DNA from: Qipengyuania marincola | GTDB taxonomy: Bacteria; Pseudomonadota; Alphaproteobacteria; Sphingomonadales; Sphingomonadaceae | Direction: 5' to 3' | Assembly (NCBI RefSeq): GCF_029688625.1 | Contig: NZ_JARULC010000004.1 | Span: forward strand, 1-64,000 | Length of the DNA stretch: 64,000 nucleotides | In this document: one piece after another, positions 53,904-63,698 of the stretch | Position numbering within the stretch: the stretch's first letter is position 1 | Layout: every line of letters begins with the position of its first letter | Made by a program: the position numbers and the translations under genes | Notes under the pieces: generated by a model | The model's database searches: none | Told to the model about the DNA's origin: nothing | Seen by the model: only the letters and a program-made list of their open reading frames with translations

Positions 53904-55061
53904 ATGAAGCGCTGGACTATCGACCGGAGAACCTTCGCCGCCACTGCCCTCGCGACGCTGCTTGCCGGTTGCGCGGTCATCCCCCGGGGGGCCGAGCGGC
54001 CCGGCCCGGTGGAAACCGCGCCCACCCCCGCGCCCAGCGAGACCGCCCTGCCACAGGACCAGCAACGCCATCGGGTCGCCCTGCTGGTGCCGATGTCGGG
54101 CTCTAACGGGAATGTCGGACAGGCCATCGCCAATGCCACGACAATGGCATTGCTCGATACGGGTGCCGACAATCTGCGGATAACGACTTATGACACTGCG
54201 CGCGGCCCTGAAAGTGCGGCCCGGCAGGCCGTGGCGGAGGGCAACAGCCTGATCCTCGGGCCGCTGTTGGGAAGCAATATTCCCTCGATCCTTTCGGTTG
54301 CGCGGGCCGCCGACGTGCCGGTCGTCTCATTCTCGAACGATACCAGTGCTGCAGGGCCGGATGTTTTCATCATGGGCCACATTCCCGAACAATCGATCAT
54401 GCGCACGGTGCAGTACGCGCGCGGGCGCGGCGCGAACAATTTCGCCATCATCGCGCCGGATGGCGCTTATGGCGAACGGGCCGAGGAAGCCATGCGGCGG
54501 TCCACCGCAGCCTATGGCGGACGCGTCGTGTGGACCGAGCGCTACTCGCGTGGAAATACTTCCATCGTCAGCGCCGCGCAGAGGCTGCAGGATCACGGCG
54601 GGTACGATAGCGTGCTCATCGCCGATGGCGCGCGTCTCGCGATACAAGCTGCGGGCACACTGAAATCCAGCGGAAGCACGGCCTGCCTGCTCGGCACTGA
54701 ACTGTGGAGCGGAGAAGGCTCGATCCCGCGTGCATCGGCGATGGAGGGCGCGCTGTTCTCGGCCGTTTCCGACGATCGCTACAAGCGCTTCGTCGACAGT
54801 TACGAGGCGCGCTTCGGTGGGCAGCCCTTCAGGATCGCGACGCTCGGCTACGATGCCGTATTGCTGACCTTGCGCGTTGCTCGCGACTGGAGCGTGGGCA
54901 CCCCCTTCCCGGTGCGCGCATTGCAGTCTTCAGACGGATTTCTCGGTCTCGATGGCGCCTTCCGCTTCAATCGTGCCGGCGTGGTCGAGCGGGCGATGGA
55001 GGTGCGCGAAGTGCGCGATCGCGGGGTCGTTGTGGTGGACAGCGCGCCGTCCGGCTTCTGA
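53904..55061 (+). CDS. Penicillin-binding-protein activator lipoprotein (LpoA/LppC-like)
   Basis: A 385-aa lipoprotein with lipobox LLAGC (Cys22). After a Pro/Ala-rich linker, a type 1 periplasmic-binding fold (HRVALLVPMSGSNGNVGQAIAN ...) covers the rest, matching the C-terminal half of E. coli LpoA, which activates PBP1a at the outer membrane. No TPR-like N-terminal half. Divergent from rsmI by 19 bp, a conserved neighbourhood. Confidence 0.87.
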   Translation: MKRWTIDRRTFAATALATLLAGCAVIPRGAERPGPVETAPTPAPSETALPQDQQRHRVALLVPMSGSNGNVGQAIANATTMALLDTGADNLRITTYDTARGPESAARQAVAEGNSLILGPLLGSNIPSILSVARAADVPVVSFSNDTSAAGPDVFIMGHIPEQSIMRTVQYARGRGANNFAIIAPDGAYGERAEEAMRRSTAAYGGRVVWTERYSRGNTSIVSAAQRLQDHGGYDSVLIADGARLAIQAAGTLKSSGSTACLLGTELWSGEGSIPRASAMEGALFSAVSDDRYKRFVDSYEARFGGQPFRIATLGYDAVLLTLRVARDWSVGTPFPVRALQSSDGFLGLDGAFRFNRAGVVERAMEVREVRDRGVVVVDSAPSGF

Positions 55062-55125
55062 TCGGCGCGGATAAAGGGGGCCGCGCGCTTGTCGCTTGCA
55101 CGACAGGCGCGATATAGACGCGCGC

Positions 55126-57117
55126 ATGTCCGACGATCTTTTCGAGAACACGCCGACGTCGAGCGGCGACTATGACGCCTCCTCCATCGAGGTGCTGGAA
55201 GGGCTCGAGCCCGTCCGTCGCCGTCCGGGCATGTATATCGGGGGCACGGACGACCGCGCGCTCCATCACCTCGTTGCCGAAGTGCTCGACAATGCGATGG
55301 ACGAGGCGGTCGCGGGACACGCCAGCCGGATCGAGATGCGGCTCGATGAAGGCAACAAGGTCACGATCTCGGACAATGGCCGCGGCATCCCGGTGGGCGA
55401 GCATCCGAAATATCCCGGCAAGTCCACGCTCGAGGTCATCCTCACGACCTTGCATTCGGGGGGCAAGTTTTCCGGCAAGGCCTATGCCACCAGCGGGGGA
55501 CTGCATGGCGTTGGCGTGAGCGTGGTAAATGCGTTGAGCAGCGACACGCGGGTCGAGGTGGCGCGCGACAAGACGCTTTATGCGCAGGAGTTTGCGAAGG
55601 GTCATCCGACCGGCGCGCTCATTGAGATCGGCGCAGCACCCAACCGGCGCGGCACCACCGTCAGTTTCGTGCCCGACAGCGAGATTTTCGGGGATCGCAG
55701 CTTCAACCCCAAGCGCCTGTTCAAGCTGGCTCGGTCCAAGGCGTATCTTTTCGCCGGGGTGGAAATCCGATGGAAATGTGCGCCAAGCCTCGCTTCCGAC
55801 GACGTGCCGGAAGAAGCGGTGTTCAAGTTTCCCGGCGGCCTTGCGGATCATCTGGCCGAACAGATCAATGGGCGTGAATGCGTCACCGCACAGCCCTTCG
55901 CCGGCAGTCAGGAATTCCCGGCAATGGGCGACGGCGCCCAGCAAGGGCGGGTCGAATGGGCGATCGCCTGGCCTCTCTTCTCCGACGGATCGACCAGCTG
56001 GTACTGCAATACCGTGCCGACGCCCGACGGCGGGACGCACGAGCAGGGCCTGCGCGCAGCACTCACCAAGGGGCTGCGGGCCTTCGGCGAACTGACCGGC
56101 ATCAAGAAATCGAAAGACCTGACCGCCGACGACGTGATGACAGGCGCTGAGGTCATGCTCAGCGTCTTCATTCGCGATCCGCAGTTCCAGAGCCAAACCA
56201 AGGACCGCCTCACTTCGCCCGAGGCCGCCAAGCTGGTCGAGAATGCGGTGCGCGACCATTTCGACCACTTTCTCACCGACAATATGGATCGCGGCAAAGC
56301 CCTGCTTGGCCAGGTCATGGAGCGGATGGACGAGCGCTTGCGGAGGAAGCAGGAGCGCGAGGTCAAGCGCAAGACCGCGACCAACGCCAAGAAATTGCGC
56401 TTACCCGGCAAACTCACCGATTGCTCGGGCGAAGGCGATGGCGAGACCGAACTTTTCATCGTCGAGGGCGATTCAGCAGGTGGCAGCGCCAAGCAGGCGC
56501 GCGACCGCAAGACGCAGGCGATCCTGCCGATCCGCGGCAAGATCCTCAACGTCGCCAGCGCGACTGCCGACAAGATTCGCGCGAACAGCGAGATCGCCGA
56601 CCTGACGCTCGCGATGGGCTGCGGCACGCGAAAGGACTGCGATCCCGAGAATCTTCGCTACGACCGGATCATCATCATGACCGACGCGGACGTCGATGGA
56701 GCGCATATCGCGACCCTGCTGATGACGTTCTTCTTTCAGGAAATGGCCGAGGTGGTCCGGAATGGGCATCTGTATCTTGCGCAACCGCCGCTCTACCGCC
56801 TCACCGCCGGCAAGGAGAGCCGCTACGCCCGCGATGACGAGCACCGCCGCGAGCTTGAGGAAACGGTGTTCAAGGGCAAGAAGGTCGAGGTCGGCCGCTT
56901 CAAGGGCCTGGGCGAAATGAATCCGGCTCAGCTGCGCGAAACCACCATGAATCCCGATACGCGTTCACTGATCCGTATCACCTTGCCCCAGGAATTCGAA
57001 CAGCGTGCGGTGGTGAAGGAATTGGTCGACCAGCTCATGGGTCGCAATCCCGAACACCGGTTCAATTTCATCCAGAACAACGCTGGCGAATTCGACCGCG
57101 AGATGATCGACGCCTAG
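55126..57117 (+). CDS. parE: DNA topoisomerase IV subunit B
   Basis: A 663-aa type IIA topoisomerase ATPase subunit. GHKL ATP site: EVLDNAMDEAVAGH, ISDNGRGIPVG, GGLHGVGVSVVNALS. Toprim: IVEGDSAGGSAKQARDRKTQAILPIRGKILN. ParE is preferred over GyrB from the short length and lack of the GyrB insert. ATG 55126. Its stop and that of the convergent OsmC gene share the palindrome CTAG (57114-57117). Confidence 0.93.
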   Translation: MSDDLFENTPTSSGDYDASSIEVLEGLEPVRRRPGMYIGGTDDRALHHLVAEVLDNAMDEAVAGHASRIEMRLDEGNKVTISDNGRGIPVGEHPKYPGKSTLEVILTTLHSGGKFSGKAYATSGGLHGVGVSVVNALSSDTRVEVARDKTLYAQEFAKGHPTGALIEIGAAPNRRGTTVSFVPDSEIFGDRSFNPKRLFKLARSKAYLFAGVEIRWKCAPSLASDDVPEEAVFKFPGGLADHLAEQINGRECVTAQPFAGSQEFPAMGDGAQQGRVEWAIAWPLFSDGSTSWYCNTVPTPDGGTHEQGLRAALTKGLRAFGELTGIKKSKDLTADDVMTGAEVMLSVFIRDPQFQSQTKDRLTSPEAAKLVENAVRDHFDHFLTDNMDRGKALLGQVMERMDERLRRKQEREVKRKTATNAKKLRLPGKLTDCSGEGDGETELFIVEGDSAGGSAKQARDRKTQAILPIRGKILNVASATADKIRANSEIADLTLAMGCGTRKDCDPENLRYDRIIIMTDADVDGAHIATLLMTFFFQEMAEVVRNGHLYLAQPPLYRLTAGKESRYARDDEHRRELEETVFKGKKVEVGRFKGLGEMNPAQLRETTMNPDTRSLIRITLPQEFEQRAVVKELVDQLMGRNPEHRFNFIQNNAGEFDREMIDA

Positions 57118-58334
57118 TCCGACTGTACTGTATGCACATGGAGCTCACCCTCCAGCGTACGGTGAACGGGGCACTTGTCCGCGATCTCGATCAGCTTTGC
57201 GCGCTGCCCTTCGTCGAGGTCGGGGCCTTCGATGGCGATCGTCCGATGCAGCGCCTGCATCTTCTTGCCCTGCTCCATGGCCTCGACGTGATCGCATTCC
57301 TCAGCGTGGTTGCGCTCGTGGCGCACTCCGACCGTCACCCCTTCCAGGGGCCACCCCTTGCGATCGGCATACATCTTCATAGTCATCGCCGTGCAGCTAC
57401 CCAGCGCCGCGTTGAGGAGGTCGTAAGGCGTCGGGCCGGTATCGTCGCCGCCGTAACTTCGCGGCTCGTCGGCGATAAAACGATGGGAGACCGTGTGCAC
57501 CTCGGTGCCGAACTTCCCGTGGCCGGTCTTCACGACCACCCCTTCATCGGGCAGCGGCCAGTCGTCGCGCATGGGAAGATAACGCGTCGCCCAGCTGGCG
57601 ATGACATCGGCCGTGAAATGCGCATCCTCTTCCTTCACGAGAAGATGGTCTGCACCTTCCAAGCTGACGAAACTCTTCGGATGTTTCGCAGCCTGGAACA
57701 GGGCGCCGGCATGTTCGATGCCCACGATCTGATCGGTCGGCGAATGGAGAAACAGGAGCGGTTTTCGCAGGCGCGACACTTCCGCGAGGAGGTCCACGCT
57801 CTCGACCTTCTCGATGAACTCGCTGCTCAGCGTGAACTCGCGACCGCCGATCTTGACCGGCGCAGGTTCGCCCGCCCGGATGGCGTCAATGTCGCCATCG
57901 ATATTGGCGAGGACGTGGGGCACGTCGCTCGGCGCACCGATCGTGGCGATCGCCGCTACGTGGTCGAAGCCGAGATCGTCCGCCGCGGCCAGCACCGCCG
58001 CGCCACCCAGGCTATGGCCGATCATCAGGACCGGGGCTTCGAAACGCTCGACCAGCATTCGCGCCGCTTCGACGAGATCGCTGACATCGGTGGCAAATCC
58101 TGCGCGACCGAACTCGCCCTCGCTCCCGCCCAGCCCGGTGAAATCGAACCGCAGCGTCGCGATGCCGCGCCGGGCCAGCGCCCTCGCTACGGTCACAGCG
58201 GCCTTGCTCTGGCGCGTGCAGGTAAAGCAGTGCGCAAACAGGGCTGCCCCGCGCACGAGGCCGGTCGGAAGCTCGAGCGAGCCTTCCAGCCTGTGCCCGG
58301 CGGCAGCATCGATCGTGATCGTTTCGGTCGGCAT
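57114..58334 (-). CDS. Bifunctional alpha/beta hydrolase - OsmC fusion
   Basis: A 406-aa fusion. N-terminal alpha/beta hydrolase (1-250) with nucleophile Ser108 in GHSLGG and Asp/His candidates in LFLHSPTDQIVG and LEGADHLL. C-terminal OsmC (about 270-400) with redox Cys in LGSCTAMTMKMYADRKGW and DKCPVHRTLEGEL. OsmC domains reduce organic hydroperoxides. The combination is a known family, substrate unknown. Confidence 0.9.
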   Translation of the reverse strand: MPTETITIDAAAGHRLEGSLELPTGLVRGAALFAHCFTCTRQSKAAVTVARALARRGIATLRFDFTGLGGSEGEFGRAGFATDVSDLVEAARMLVERFEAPVLMIGHSLGGAAVLAAADDLGFDHVAAIATIGAPSDVPHVLANIDGDIDAIRAGEPAPVKIGGREFTLSSEFIEKVESVDLLAEVSRLRKPLLFLHSPTDQIVGIEHAGALFQAAKHPKSFVSLEGADHLLVKEEDAHFTADVIASWATRYLPMRDDWPLPDEGVVVKTGHGKFGTEVHTVSHRFIADEPRSYGGDDTGPTPYDLLNAALGSCTAMTMKMYADRKGWPLEGVTVGVRHERNHAEECDHVEAMEQGKKMQALHRTIAIEGPDLDEGQRAKLIEIADKCPVHRTLEGELHVHTVQSD

Positions 58335-58435
58335 GATGTCTCCAGTCCGCTGTCGGGCTTGCCAAGGTTACAGCGCCCCCTTGCCCTTCGCGTGCCCACC
58401 CCTTAACGCTCGCGTCAAGTTGCAAGGGAAAACCC

Positions 58436-59302
58436 ATGGCCGACCAGACTACCGAACAGACCCGTTTTGAAGGCACCAAGTCCTACATTGCGACCGAGGA
58501 TCTCAAGGTCGCGGTGAACGCGGCCGTGACGCTTCGCCGTCCGCTGCTGGTCAAGGGCGAGCCGGGCACGGGGAAGACCGTGCTCGCGCACGAGATCTCG
58601 AAGGCGCTCGACGCCCCGCTGATCGAATGGAACGTGAAATCGACCACGAAGGCGCAGCAGGGCCTTTACGAATATGACGCGGTCGCCCGCCTGCGCGACG
58701 GCCAGCTGGGCGACGAGCGCGTCCACGACATTTCCAATTACATCAAGAAGGGCAAGCTGTGGGAAGCGTTCACTTCCGAACAGCTGCCCGTCCTGCTGAT
58801 CGACGAGATCGACAAGGCCGACATCGAGTTTCCGAACGACCTGCTGCAGGAACTCGATCGGATGAGCTTCGACGTCTATGAAACGCATACCCGGATCGAG
58901 GCGAAGGAACGTCCGATCGTGGTGATCACATCGAACAACGAGAAGGAACTGCCGGACGCCTTTCTGCGCCGCTGCTTCTTCCACTATATCAAGTTTCCGG
59001 ATCGCGAGACGATGCAGGACATCATCGATGTTCACTATCCCGATATCCAGAAGACGCTGGTCAAGAAGGCGATGGATATCTTCTACGAGCTGCGCGAAGT
59101 GCCGGGCCTGAAGAAAAAGCCGAGCACCAGCGAATTGCTCGATTGGCTCAAGCTGCTGATGAACGAGGATATGCCGCTCGAGACGCTGCAGGATAACAAT
59201 CCGAACAGCGCCATCCCGCCGCTGCACGGCGCTCTGCTGAAAAACGAGCAGGACGTGATGATGTTCGAACGGCTTGCATTCATGGCGCGCCGCCAAAGCT
59301 GA
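58436..59302 (+). CDS. MoxR-family AAA+ ATPase
   Basis: A 288-aa AAA+ protein of the MoxR/CoxD type. Walker A GEPGTGKT (41-48), Walker B LLIDEIDKAD, arginine finger in LRRCFF. MoxR proteins work with VWA proteins, often for metallo-enzyme assembly. Its VWA partner (CoxE-like) is 2 kb downstream. TGATG overlap with the GFA gene. Confidence 0.92.
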   Translation: MADQTTEQTRFEGTKSYIATEDLKVAVNAAVTLRRPLLVKGEPGTGKTVLAHEISKALDAPLIEWNVKSTTKAQQGLYEYDAVARLRDGQLGDERVHDISNYIKKGKLWEAFTSEQLPVLLIDEIDKADIEFPNDLLQELDRMSFDVYETHTRIEAKERPIVVITSNNEKELPDAFLRRCFFHYIKFPDRETMQDIIDVHYPDIQKTLVKKAMDIFYELREVPGLKKKPSTSELLDWLKLLMNEDMPLETLQDNNPNSAIPPLHGALLKNEQDVMMFERLAFMARRQS

Positions 59303-59748
59303 TGCATGAAGGCGGATGCCTTTGCGGGAGCGTGCGCTTCACGATCGAAGGCGACCCGCAGGGCGCACGCTATTGCTGGTGCCGCGATTGCCAGCGCATC
59401 GCAAGCGGCATGGCGACGGTCAATGTGTTGTTCGATGCCGACGCGGTGACCTATTCTGGTGCGATGACGGTGATGCGCCTTGTCGCTGACAGTGGGAACA
59501 CGGTCGAACGCGGCTTTTGCGAAAAATGCGGGTCGCAGATGTATTCGAAGACCGTGGTCGGTATGGCGCAGCCGATGCGAGTGCGGGCCGGGACATTGGA
59601 CGATCCGGAGATTTGCCCGCCGAGCTACATCATCTGGGGACGAAGTGCGCCATCGTGGGCTCCATTTCCGGACGGTATGATCGTGTACGAATCCGGTCCG
59701 GGCTCGACCGTTATCAATCCAAAACGGACGACTCAGTCGAAGCTGTAA
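59302..59748 (+). CDS. GFA (glutathione-dependent formaldehyde-activating) domain protein
   Basis: A 148-aa zinc protein: [24 protein letters not shown] and [10 protein letters not shown] give the seven-to-eight Cys zinc-binding pattern of GFA/CENP-V proteins. Real formaldehyde activity is known only for a few. It is coupled to the MoxR gene (1 bp overlap) and its end overlaps the convergent receptor gene by 16 bp. Confidence 0.9.
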   Translation: MHEGGCLCGSVRFTIEGDPQGARYCWCRDCQRIASGMATVNVLFDADAVTYSGAMTVMRLVADSGNTVERGFCEKCGSQMYSKTVVGMAQPMRVRAGTLDDPEICPPSYIIWGRSAPSWAPFPDGMIVYESGPGSTVINPKRTTQSKL

Positions 59749-61133
59749 GCCAGCTCCACATCTCCCCAGCGTCTGCCATTGATGATCAAAGGCACATAGA
59801 CGTCCCGAACGATCACGTAATTCTTGCCGTCGCCTTCCTGGCGATAGACCGCCATTGTAAAGGGATCGTTGGTCGTCTTCGCGACATTGTCGATGCCTTC
59901 CATGATGATGCGGCCGTTGCGGCAATATTTCGTGTCGTGCGCCAGGTCGCCAATCGGCTTGCGCGACCGATCGGTAATGTGGGTTGGAAGAAACCCGTTC
60001 ATATCCGCCTGCGTGCACATGACGATCGCGCCACCTTCGGCGGTGACAGCGTCATTCACTGGGCGCCAGTGTTTATCCGCCCAATCGGAAAAATTGGTGC
60101 GATACAACTTGGGATCCGTACCGGGAACCTCCCGGTAATTCTGGTCGAACAACTGATCCATGGTCAGCGTGCCTTCGGCCAAGGCCTTCGTCGCGATGTC
60201 CACCAGCTCCTGGGCGATGCCTTGGGCCTTCTCGACCATCTGGCTGTCTTGCGGCGACAGGCCGGCCTTCACCAGCGTGTCGAACATCTCGCTCGCGGTG
60301 AGCTCGAGTTCCTCCATCCGGTCATGCGCGGTGGCAAGCTTCGCCTCATTGTCGCTGACCGCCGAGTCGAAATCGCCAAGCACGTCCTGCACCCGGTGAA
60401 CGTGCTCGGAGATCGTTGCCGAATTGCGCGCGATAAGATCCTGTTGCTGGTCCACCTCGCCGATCAGCTCGGTCACGCCGCTGAGGGTGCGTTCAATGGC
60501 CGATACGGAGCTTTTGGCTTCCGCACTTGCGGTGGCACCGACCTGGATCTTCTCGATCACCTGCGCTGCTTCGCCGCCGAGCGTATCGATCGTGCGGCCG
60601 ATTTCCTCGGTTGCGCGCCGGGTTTCGTTCGCCAGCGATTTCACTTCATTGGCAACCACGGCGAAGGTGCGGCCCTGTTCGCCTGCGCGCATCGCCTCGA
60701 TAGTCGCATTGAGCGCCAGGATATTGGTCGTTTCCGCGATCTGGTCGATTTCCTGCGAGCTGCGCCGGACCTGGTCCATCGCTGCGGCAAAGCCCGTGAC
60801 ATGCTGCGTCAGCGTCTGAACCAGTTCGAGCAAATTTCCGATCTGGCCCAGCGAATTGCCGATCAGTTCGGATCCCTGCGACAGGCGGTCGATGGCCCGT
60901 TCGGACAGCAGGCGCGCTTCATCCGTGGCCTCGAGCACCTTGCGCTGGTCCTCGTCCAGGTCGCGCACCGTTCCCTGCAGTTCGACATATTCGGCTCTCA
61001 AATGACCGAAGCTGTCGATGACGCCCTGCACGATCCCGGCAACGTCGGTGCAACCGACCGTGACTCGTCCGCAACTTTCCGGAATCTGGCTGATGCTGGT
61101 GCCCTCACCCAGACTGACTTGGCGCATTTCCAT
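59733..61133 (-). CDS. Soluble chemoreceptor-like (MCP) protein with C-terminal sensor region
   Basis: A 466-aa protein with no transmembrane segment or HAMP. Residues ~60-250 are the MCP signalling coiled coil with hairpin tip at ~124-168 ([18 protein letters not shown] ... [18 protein letters not shown]). The last ~130 residues (about 325-466) form a globular region ([11 protein letters not shown]..., [19 protein letters not shown]) resembling sCache/PAS-type sensors. So the order is inverted relative to usual MCPs. Ligand and partner CheA unknown. Confidence 0.85.
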   Translation of the reverse strand: MEMRQVSLGEGTSISQIPESCGRVTVGCTDVAGIVQGVIDSFGHLRAEYVELQGTVRDLDEDQRKVLEATDEARLLSERAIDRLSQGSELIGNSLGQIGNLLELVQTLTQHVTGFAAAMDQVRRSSQEIDQIAETTNILALNATIEAMRAGEQGRTFAVVANEVKSLANETRRATEEIGRTIDTLGGEAAQVIEKIQVGATASAEAKSSVSAIERTLSGVTELIGEVDQQQDLIARNSATISEHVHRVQDVLGDFDSAVSDNEAKLATAHDRMEELELTASEMFDTLVKAGLSPQDSQMVEKAQGIAQELVDIATKALAEGTLTMDQLFDQNYREVPGTDPKLYRTNFSDWADKHWRPVNDAVTAEGGAIVMCTQADMNGFLPTHITDRSRKPIGDLAHDTKYCRNGRIIMEGIDNVAKTTNDPFTMAVYRQEGDGKNYVIVRDVYVPLIINGRRWGDVELAYSFD

Positions 61134-61255
61134 TGCTCGCTTCGACCCTGTTCGGTTTGTTAGGGGCGGATTAGCGCGGATTGGTTATTGTCGAGTTAAG
61201 GTTCGGCACGATCTGCCCCCTTCGCAAGGACCCGAGAAACGGTTAAGCCACTTCC

Positions 61256-62437
61256 ATGTTCTTCAACTTCGTCGATGAATTGCGCTCCGCCGGCATTCCG
61301 GCCAGCTTCAAGGAACACCTGACTCTGCTCGAAGCGCTCGACAAGGACGTGATCGAGCAGACTCCCGAGGCCTTTTACTACCTTTCACGCGCGACCTTCG
61401 TGAAGGACGAGGGGCTGATCGACCGGTTCGATCAGGTATTCTCCAAGGTCTTCAAGGGTATCATGTCCGATTATGGCCAGAACCCGGTCGACATCCCGGA
61501 AGACTGGCTGAAGGCCGTCGCGGAGAAGTTCCTCTCCGAAGAGGAGATGGCCGCGATCAAGTCGCTCGGGGACTGGGACGAGATTATGGAGACGCTGAAA
61601 AAGCGGCTGGAAGAGCAGGAAAAGCGCCACCAGGGCGGCAACAAGTGGATCGGGACCGGCGGCACTTCGCCGTTTGGCAACTCGGGATACAATCCTGAAG
61701 GCGTGCGCATTGGCGGCGAGAGCAAGCACAAGCGCGCGGTAAAGGTGTGGGACAAGCGCGAGTTCAAGAACCTCGACAACACCAAGGAACTGGGCACGCG
61801 TAACATCAAGATGGCGCTGCGCCGGCTGCGCCGGTTCGCCCGCGAGGGTGCGGCCGACGAGCTCGATCTCGACGCGACAATCGACGGCACGGCGAAGCAG
61901 GGCTGGCTCGACATTCACATGCGGCCCGAGCGTCACAATGCTGTGAAACTGCTGCTGTTCCTTGATGTCGGCGGCTCGATGGATCCGTTCATCAAGCTGT
62001 GTGAGGAACTCTTCAGCGCGGCCACAACAGAGTTCAAGAATCTCGAATTCTTCTACTTTCACAACTGCCTGTATGAAGGGGTTTGGAAGGACAACAGCCG
62101 GCGCTGGCAGGAGCGGACCAAGACATGGGACGTGCTCCACAAATATGGCCACGACTACAAGGTGATTTTCGTTGGCGATGCCGCGATGAGCCCTTACGAG
62201 ATCACCCATCCCGGCGGCAGCGTGGAGCACATGAACGAGGAAGCGGGCGCGACCTGGATGCAACGCGTGGTGAATACCTACCCGGCGACCGTCTGGCTTA
62301 ATCCGGTGCCGGAGAAGCAGTGGAGCTATTCGCAATCGACCAAGGTGATGAAGCACCTCGTTAACGACCGCATGTATCCCCTGACGCTGGATGGCCTTGA
62401 CGATGCAATGCGTGAACTGAGCCGCAAACAGGGCTGA
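61256..62437 (+). CDS. VWA domain protein, CoxE-like (MoxR partner)
   Basis: A 393-aa protein with a von Willebrand A domain; MIDAS motif DVGGS around 238-242 (LLLFLDVGGSMDPF) and Thr/Asp sites further on (FVGDAAMSPYE). It matches VWA proteins encoded with MoxR ATPases. Its N-terminal half is helical and charged. No TM segment. Probably works with the ATPase at 58436. Confidence 0.9.
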   Translation: MFFNFVDELRSAGIPASFKEHLTLLEALDKDVIEQTPEAFYYLSRATFVKDEGLIDRFDQVFSKVFKGIMSDYGQNPVDIPEDWLKAVAEKFLSEEEMAAIKSLGDWDEIMETLKKRLEEQEKRHQGGNKWIGTGGTSPFGNSGYNPEGVRIGGESKHKRAVKVWDKREFKNLDNTKELGTRNIKMALRRLRRFAREGAADELDLDATIDGTAKQGWLDIHMRPERHNAVKLLLFLDVGGSMDPFIKLCEELFSAATTEFKNLEFFYFHNCLYEGVWKDNSRRWQERTKTWDVLHKYGHDYKVIFVGDAAMSPYEITHPGGSVEHMNEEAGATWMQRVVNTYPATVWLNPVPEKQWSYSQSTKVMKHLVNDRMYPLTLDGLDDAMRELSRKQG

Positions 62438-62441
62438 CGGC

Positions 62442-63284
62442 TTGAAGCATTCACGTTTCGAGGCTTTTCGCCTCCGCCTCGAACGATACGACCCTGGCAC
62501 CGGCTGGCGGCTGTGGCTTTACGAATTTCTGCTGTTCGGGTTCAAGCAGGCCTGGGCGTGCCTGTTCGGCGCTCTGATGCTCGGCTTGCTACTGGCAACG
62601 CATTTCTTCTACCCGGACGATGCGCCGCTCTACCGCTATGATTTCATCACGCTTGGCGCCCTGGCGATCCAGTTGGGAATGATCGCCTTCCGGCTCGAAA
62701 CTATCGCCGAGGCCAAGGTAATTCTGATTTTCCATGTCGTCGGCACGGTCATGGAACTGTTCAAGACAGCCGCGGGATCGTGGCTCTATCCCGAACCGAG
62801 CCTTCTCAGGATCGGCGATGTCCCCCTGTTTTCGGGTTTCATGTACGCCTCGGTGGGAAGCTATATCGCCCGGGTCTGGCGGATCTTCGATTTCCGCTAC
62901 GCGAACTATCCGGCGCGCTGGATGACGTATGGGCTTGCAGCGGCCATCTATGTCAACTTTTTCGCACATCATTGGCTGCCGGATGTCCGTGCGATGCTGT
63001 TCGTGGCGACCTTTGCGGCGTTCTGGCGCACGCGCATCTATTTTCGAAACTGGCGCGCATATCGCTGGATGCCCTTGCTGCTCGGGTTCTTCCTCGTCGC
63101 CCTATTCATCTGGGGTGCAGAAAATATCGCGACATTCGCTCGCGCCTGGTCCTATCCGGGCCAGGAGGATGGCTGGGAGATGGTAAGCCTTGCCAAGCTC
63201 GGCAGCTGGTTCCTCCTGATGCTGATCAGCTTCGTTCTCGTCAGCCTTGTCAATCCGTTGAAGACGCCGGATAATGAGACCTGA
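62442..63284 (+). CDS. DUF817 family membrane protein
   Basis: A 280-aa integral membrane protein with about eight hydrophobic segments. Motifs such as KVILIFHVVGTVMELFKTAAGSW, GDVPLFSGFMYASVGSYIARVW match DUF817. TTG start at 62442, 4 bp after the VWA gene. Function unknown. Confidence 0.88.
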   Translation: MKHSRFEAFRLRLERYDPGTGWRLWLYEFLLFGFKQAWACLFGALMLGLLLATHFFYPDDAPLYRYDFITLGALAIQLGMIAFRLETIAEAKVILIFHVVGTVMELFKTAAGSWLYPEPSLLRIGDVPLFSGFMYASVGSYIARVWRIFDFRYANYPARWMTYGLAAAIYVNFFAHHWLPDVRAMLFVATFAAFWRTRIYFRNWRAYRWMPLLLGFFLVALFIWGAENIATFARAWSYPGQEDGWEMVSLAKLGSWFLLMLISFVLVSLVNPLKTPDNET

Positions 63285-63295
63285 GGAGCAACGCA

Positions 63296-63688
63296 ATGCA
63301 GACTATTTCCCTTATTTCCGCGGCCCTGCTGGCCAGCGTCGCCTTGGCAGCGGACACCGATACCGCTCCGGAAGCCCCGGCCGACGCTGAAGCGCGACCT
63401 TGCGACGGTGCCTATCCAGTCTTCAATCCCGAAGGTTGCCCGGAGAAACCCATCACGCCGGCTGACGCCGAGGACATCATCTGTCGTGACAAGATACACC
63501 AGGTTCGCGATGCAAATGGCCAGCCGCAGCTCCGCCGGGATGCGGAGCAGCGCGAGGACGCCGCGATGATCAAGGCAGTCGACCAACGGATCGACGGCTG
63601 CAATGTGATGGTCATGCATCACGACACAACCGACATTCGCCCGCTTCCCAAACCGGATGGCGAGCCGAGGCTGGAGCCGGCCGGCTAG
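63296..63688 (+). CDS. Small exported protein, function unknown
   Basis: A 130-aa protein with a clear signal peptide (MQTISLISAALLASVALAAD). The mature part is acidic and Pro-rich and has four Cys (CDGAYP, GCPEK, ICRDK, DGCNV), so two disulfides are possible. No known family recognised. It follows DUF817 by 11 bp. Confidence 0.7.
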   Translation: MQTISLISAALLASVALAADTDTAPEAPADAEARPCDGAYPVFNPEGCPEKPITPADAEDIICRDKIHQVRDANGQPQLRRDAEQREDAAMIKAVDQRIDGCNVMVMHHDTTDIRPLPKPDGEPRLEPAG

Positions 63689-63698
63689 GCCCTGCTCG

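Noticed and set aside
59517..61163. 548-codon + strand frame opposite the MCP-like gene
   Set aside because: The - strand frame has the complete MCP hairpin; the + product has no recognisable features.
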